Part shown: in pieces, positions 58,895-64,000 of the stretch
Position numbering within the stretch: the stretch's first letter is position 1
How the letters are laid out: every line of letters starts with the position of its first letter
Source: Tenodera sinensis
Lineage: Eukaryota; Arthropoda; Insecta; Mantodea; Mantidae
Length of the DNA: 64,000 nucleotides
Assembly (NCBI GenBank): GCA_030765045.1
Contig: CM060962.1
Span: 259,362,647-259,426,646 of the forward strand
Direction: 5' to 3'
Notes under the pieces: model-generated
Seen by the model: the letters and a program-made list of their open reading frames with translations, nothing else
Told to the model about the DNA's origin: nothing
The model's database searches: none
Program-made: the position numbers and the translations under genes

Positions 58895-59560
58895 ATCAAA
58901 ATCTGATGCGTTCCGCTCAAATAGTTTTCTCTACTCACTCATGTTCAACTTATTCTGCTACATTTTAATCGAGATAAACTTGTAGAAACAGTTTTATTAT
59001 ATATTTTCTTGCAGATACAGTTGAAAAAGGGGAACAGATTAGACCTAAGCATAGCTAAATAGCTGGATGCAGCGTAATAGCTTTGAAACTCCCTTCTCTA
59101 TGCATAATCAGGAGGGGCGGAAGTTTCTCATTTGAAAATTTAAACCAATAACAATGAATATCTCACAAATTGTTAATCCGGCAAAAAAAAAATCCCATGA
59201 AATTTAACATATACATTTATACATTTCATTTGTCATGAATGTAGATTAAAGAAATGGTAATTCAATTAAAATTATTAGTGTTCGATTTTTTTTAAGGATA
59301 GCTTGCAATATAAAGATTTTTAAATTTGCGTGTTGCATCCTTGTATACTAAGTGTAATATGTAACTTATTTTTGGCTTTTGAGTTACGATGTTCACAGAC
59401 AGACTGTCAATACACACATATATAGGTATACCGTAAACACGAATATTTTTTCTAAAGGTGATTTTTTGGGGGTATCCGAGGTATGTCAAAATGTCTATTT
59501 CCTATGAGATCTCAGAATTGAATTTCTCCGTGGAATATATAACTTCTACTTGCTGTAATT
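58895..59560 (-). repeat. REP-1 copy, nearly full length
   Basis: It begins aaaatctgatgcgttccgct and continues ttttctctactcactcat, taatcgagataaacttgtag, ctggatgcagcgtaatagct, tcatttgtcatgaatgtag, aagtgtaatatgtaacttat, gagttacgatgttcacagac, a short CACACA site and cctatgagatctcagaattg to about aacttctacttgctgtaatt. Confidence 0.75.
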
Positions 59561-59770
59561 GCGCAGTGAATAAAGTACAAAGGGAAAAGGCAAAATCACA
59601 GAAAGGAATTTGACATTTTAAAGTTACCTGATGAAATACAACAAAATAGAACTAAGTGGAAAGAATATATGGATAGAGTGGACAACTAAGGTATTCCAAA
59701 ATTGCTGCCAATTAACCTATATTGCAAGACCGAAGAAAGGATAGGCTAGCAAACATGTAATTCATGAATA
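59561..59770 (+). pseudogene. Short LINE ORF C-terminal remnant
   Basis: A plus-strand frame reads LPDEIQQNRTKWKEYMDRVD, stop, GIPKLL. This is a reduced version of the KWKEHVDRM...RIPK block that ends many insect LINE ORFs. It is too short for classification. Confidence 0.35.
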
Positions 59771-60506
59771 AGACGTTCAAGAAATAGTCCCTAAAGTTGT
59801 TGATGATAAAAATAAATTGGCGTTAAATTTCTTTAGGAACATTTTCGAAAAGCTCCAAGACCTTTTGTAAGATATAAAAGGAACTTGATCGGTCAAAGAA
59901 TAAGTAAATGGTGTCTATGTTAGAGATTTTTCCTCTAATCTCGGAGATAGCTTTTCTGTGACATTTACTGTTCAAGAGGGAGCAAAAGCGATGCTGCCGG
60001 AAGGCCAACAAAACTGCCAGCAAAGTTCAAGTTACATCCTCATTGATTTCTTTGACTTAATTTCCTGAGGCGAAATCTGCTAGGCCTTTTTCCACTTCTT
60101 TTTCATTTTGAAGAATCAGTAGAATAGGAAGCCCTTTCAGGAAACACCTCTGTAATGTCATTATAACTGTAAAAGATCAATAAATAACGTGACAGTAACC
60201 TATAAGGAAACATGTTTACTCATAGGTATAATTAATACAATTATGTCGCCAACAAGCAAACAACCCTATCGATTAATGTGCAGACGTAGCTTGTAGTGTA
60301 ATATTCTAATAAGCAAGGGAGCATGTGTTCCAATAGTAGTAAATTTAGGCTATGGAGTGGTCGAAACCGTTCAAGATATCACAAGAAATTAAGAAATAAT
60401 TTAATCTCAAATTATTCTTTGATTTTTTAGTAAATGAGTTCAAGTCAGACCCAAGAAAAATAACACACATTAATATACCTATAAGTAAAATTCTAGAACA
60501 CTCTCT
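59771..60506. other. No recognisable feature (59771-60506)
   Basis: A 66-codon minus-strand frame (60023-59823) has no known family. I see nothing else. Confidence 0.35.
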
Positions 60507-61352
60507 TAAAAATCTGATGTGCTGCAGTCACATGACTTTCTCTACTCTTGTACTAACCATTCTTACAAACTCTTATTCCTTAGTGTTAGTTGAGATAAAC
60601 ATTTGCAGAAATTATCTTATTTTCTTGTGGGTGCCAAGGGAACATGAGAAAACAGTAGGATTTGAGCGATAGTCAAATCTTTTAAAGCTCTTAGATTCGT
60701 TATCTTTGCACAGTTAAAATCTAAAACAATGAACAACGATGTTGCATTTGACAAAAGTTTAAGTTTTCTAAAACTAATACAAGTAACAAGGAATACCTGT
60801 CTCCGAAATGTTTCACTCTACAAAAAAATTTATTTGGACATAAATTGTGTATTTTGCTGAGATCTACAGTTTTTGTATAGAAGATTTTGTCTATCTCTTA
60901 CGGTTTAGCAGTTATTCAAAAGTCATCCAGAGTAAATATGACTACATAGGCTATAGCCAGAAAATTCTAAATATAAATTTCATTTGCTATAAAAATATCT
61001 TAAACATGTCATTTCAATCAAAATTGTTTGAGCCATTTTCAAGAAAATCAAAATTTTGGAAAAATTTTCCTTGTAAAGGGTAGTCTATTTTCTTCAAAAT
61101 CTTCTTGTCGCATCCTTAAAATAAATTGAACTTAAATACCAACTTTGGTTTTTAACCGACTTTTCGTTTTTCAGTTATGCTGTCCACAGACTGACACACA
61201 CACATGCGCGCGCGCACTCACACACAGACTTTTTTCTAAAATGCTTTTTTTTTTTTTTTTTTGATTTGTGTGACCTCAAAACATATATTTCTGGTGAAAT
61301 TTCGACATCAAATTTTTTAGTAAAAAAATAGATGCAAAGCTTCCTCTTCTAT
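60507..61352 (-). repeat. REP-1 copy, nearly full length
   Basis: Plus-strand view: aaaatctgatgtgctgcagt, cacatgactttctctactc, tactaaccattcttacaaac, tcttattccttagtg, agtcaaatcttttaaagctc, agatctacagtttttgtata, acatgtcatttcaatcaaaa, ttgtaaagggtag, ttaaccgacttttcgttttt, cagttatgctgtccacagac, a CA/CG site (61194-61229), then a T-run, aacatatatttctggtgaaa and tttcgacatcaaatttttt. The palindromic terminus is decayed. Confidence 0.85.
61194..61229 (+). repeat. Short (CA)(CG) tract inside REP-1
   Basis: acacacacatgcgcgcgcgc then actcacacacagac, at the element's microsatellite position. An 18-20 nt T-run follows at about 61243. Confidence 0.9.
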
Positions 61353-64000
61353 ATTCAACATTAAATCCTCTGCGTGCCTAGGTCATGCAGTTTCTTTCTT
61401 TGCGAAAACATGCAAGTATGCCTTCTCCAGTTTTACTTAGAATGCATGCGTGGAAGAATACTTTTTATGAGATTTCCTGAGGTGCAAGGATTTTCCCTGT
61501 TGCAAGGATAACTATCACATCAGCAGAATTCCTCTATCCACGCACTTCTTTTAACTATTTAGTACTTTCCGCATTAGTATGACAAGAAACATCTTATGGG
61601 CGTTCTTATTGACGTATGTCATAACATTCGGAGTTGCTTCACCAAAAACAATTCATTAGTATTTCATGGGGGTACCAAGGATAGGTCACTTCAAGTTAAA
61701 CCTTCTAGGCACGTATTCAATATCGACTTGGTTAGGAATGAGGAAGTAAAGCGACATCTCTCCAAGAATCTGTTTCATGACTGGAAGTTGTGAACTTTTA
61801 TAACGCCAGAGGCTCCTTCGAAGATGATTTGTGTGACATTCTTCTTCTGAAGAACTCTTTCATTAAAACGTTTCTTTGTTCCTTATGTCTGCGAAAGTTT
61901 TGAGGAAATAAATCATCTTTTCTTTATAATCTAAACTTTATATAGATTATGAATAGAATATGAAGAAATACAGGCACAGAAATTATCACTGAAGTTCCGC
62001 AAACGTATACACTAAGATCAGCTCACAACCTAAAAATTTACACCTAAGATTCTTTTATGATGATAACTAAGTCGCTTATTTTCCGTTTAGGAACTATTTT
62101 TCAGAATTTCCACAATCTCTATTCCGCCATTGTTTATTTTATATTGTATTTTTAGAGTTTCTCCGGATTCTCCCAGATTTTCCAAGCGTCACTTGTCCAT
62201 TTTCATAGCTATATTACAATTTACCTAAATTAAAACTTAGTGTATGGAATGTACACCGGAGGAAGAAGAAAGTAAGAAGCCAATGAGCCTACAGGCCGCA
62301 ACGAGACGAGTCACAGAGATGCGCTTAAGCTCGATGAAGAAACGTGCGCTTCTGAACAACATCCGATTCACAGAAACAGACGATTTCATCACATAGAACA
62401 AATATCTGGTTTGATATCTATGTCGCCGCTACTGTGACTTAAGTTACTGAAACAGAAAATAAAGAAGAGATTTTGGATCCCAACTTGTGTTTATTGGATC
62501 TGGGAGAGTTCTTAATGACTATTGCATTCTATTTATTAAAGCTGTGTGCGATCCATTTTGGAGTGAGAGAAATTACGACAGCATTCTCAATACAGTCTGA
62601 TACAGTATGAGAGTAGGGAACAAGGGTGTGGCTGTCAGACAGAGAATAAGGGAACGTGAGTCGTAATGCTTGCATTTTTAACGAGTTGGCAGGTTGTAGA
62701 GTGCAGTAATATAAAGTAGAGTACATTTAGATTAAGAAATAGTGGCCTGATTACACAGTGTGTTATTGCGAGGACTAGCACAGAGCTGTTACCTAGCGTT
62801 CGTGTTGGTAGCAGGAGTGGAAAGGCGCGTGTGTGCGCAATCGGTGACTACCCACACAATGTGTCGTTCAAAATCCACGCGTCTTTTTTCAGCGACCGCA
62901 CAATCCACTCGTTATAAATCTGGTGAGTCGCGGAAGTCGTTGGCAACAGGAAGCAAAGTGCAATGCTATAATGACGCGCAAAGTTAATTACCATTGATAT
63001 AGGAATATTACTAAGCATTTAGAATATTTTTTCAAAGAATAAGAATAATGATATTGTACTTTAGATTAAAATGTATTCTTGAGGTAAATAACAACAATCT
63101 GGAGCAATATTGCATGAAAGCTGAATATGGGCCGACTAGAAATAACCTCTGTTGGTTTAAAAGCCTTCAAATTAATCTATAGCTCTAACGAATCTCTCAA
63201 TAATGTTACCCATTTTGTAAATCTCGTCAACGCATACTTCTTATAGACACATTCAACATTAAACTTAAATACGTTTTGTATTTCATACCGTTATAATGCA
63301 ATCAACCAAATAACTTTTCTGTATATAAATACAAAACAACGACATTGCTGGACGTTGAAGGTATTCCTTCCATTTTACACTGTTCTTGTGTAGGCCAATA
63401 GCCTGCCAGTTGCACTTGTTATTGCAACACGGTATGGTCATGTTGGTCTAGAGTAAGGGATGTGTGGAAAATAAGAGCTAATTAGATAAATTAGAGGTGT
63501 TGGGTAGCCTAGTTTACGTTCGGAAGCCAATTCAGATGCATTACTAGCTTCATTTGTTTGTAACGATGCTGAATTCTCCTTACATTACATATGCAAAAAG
63601 TGTTCGGAATTTCCTTTTAAGCGATTAAATATTTCAAAACCCTGTTGCTGCCATAGTTACCACGGAAACTATGTCAGAAATAAAACAATCTAATTTGGAG
63701 CAAAGACTAATTGTTCTTTTAAAAGGCTGAAAAAAGAAGAAAGTGCTGTTGTGCCTTTTGTTTGTAATATAATCAGTTGTGCCTGACTTTAGGCAGCAAT
63801 AATACTCCTATACACCTTCAAAATCCCTCTAAAATAAAGTAATTCCGTTTCTCCTAATAAAACCTAACATTTTTTGACTTACTCTCATGTAAGATGTAAC
63901 TTATCTACAATACTTTGTCGCTTCAGACTTCATGAAGATTACGAAAAAATTATATGTAGCAGTGATTCAACGTTTTTGTGAAGAAATTCTGATGCAGCAC
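61353..64000. other. No gene recognised (61353-64000)
   Basis: A 65-codon open frame (61596-61793) and others up to 75 codons lack any recognisable domain. A less AT-rich patch at 62760-62990 also shows nothing. No RNA gene or known repeat was identified. Confidence 0.4.

Overview
The window looks like intergenic DNA from a large, AT-rich, repeat-laden animal genome, most likely an insect. This rests on the mix of decayed transposons (hAT, mariner, jockey/R1-like LINEs, short LTRs with 4-bp target duplications), several tRNA-derived SINE families and very long (TTA)n and (CA)n microsatellites. A large-genome orthopteroid or cockroach-like host is a guess; nothing proves the species. I found no intact host gene, no convincing spliced exon set, no functional tRNA or rRNA and no CRISPR array. 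The longest open frames are translated microsatellites.

Layout. 0-5 kb: a mariner transposase remnant (1.1-1.35 kb, minus), two LINE remnants (2.3-3.0 and 3.84-4.0 kb) and a solo LTR (4142-4772). 5-11 kb: several copies of an unclassified repeat, called REP-1 here, a 569-bp (AAT)n tract, a (TATTG)n tract and a ~120-bp tandem repeat. 11-16 kb: a 144-bp palindrome, an inverted pair of SINEs, a mariner-derived element with ~90-bp terminal inverted repeats, and a probable LTR. 18-31 kb: more REP-1, a jockey/R1-like RT remnant with a recognisable YADD motif (21.1-22.0 kb, minus), two solo LTRs, a 0.6-kb (TTA)n tract, a coiled-coil 33-bp repeat remnant and a 208-bp near-perfect duplication. 31-44 kb: SINE families A, C and D, including one family A copy with a 13-bp target duplication and another inserted inside a REP-1 copy. 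44.5-46.0 kb: a decayed gene of a multicopy protein family. 46.8-50.5 kb: REP-1 copies in alternating orientation. 52-57 kb: a TTF/DUF4371-type hAT remnant cut off by (TTA)n, a structurally complete hAT transposon (54188-56216, 8-bp target duplications) and a LINE 3' end with an (ATG)n tail. 57-61 kb: further REP-1. 61.4-64 kb: no recognisable feature.

The elements do not act together as a pathway. The window records successive insertion, nesting and decay. The most notable item is REP-1: about twenty copies in 64 kb, no obvious terminal inverted repeats, a near-palindromic end, and an internal (GT)n position from which several of the local dinucleotide microsatellites have grown. I could not assign it to a known class. 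Coordinates of old repeats are read by eye and may be off by tens of bases.
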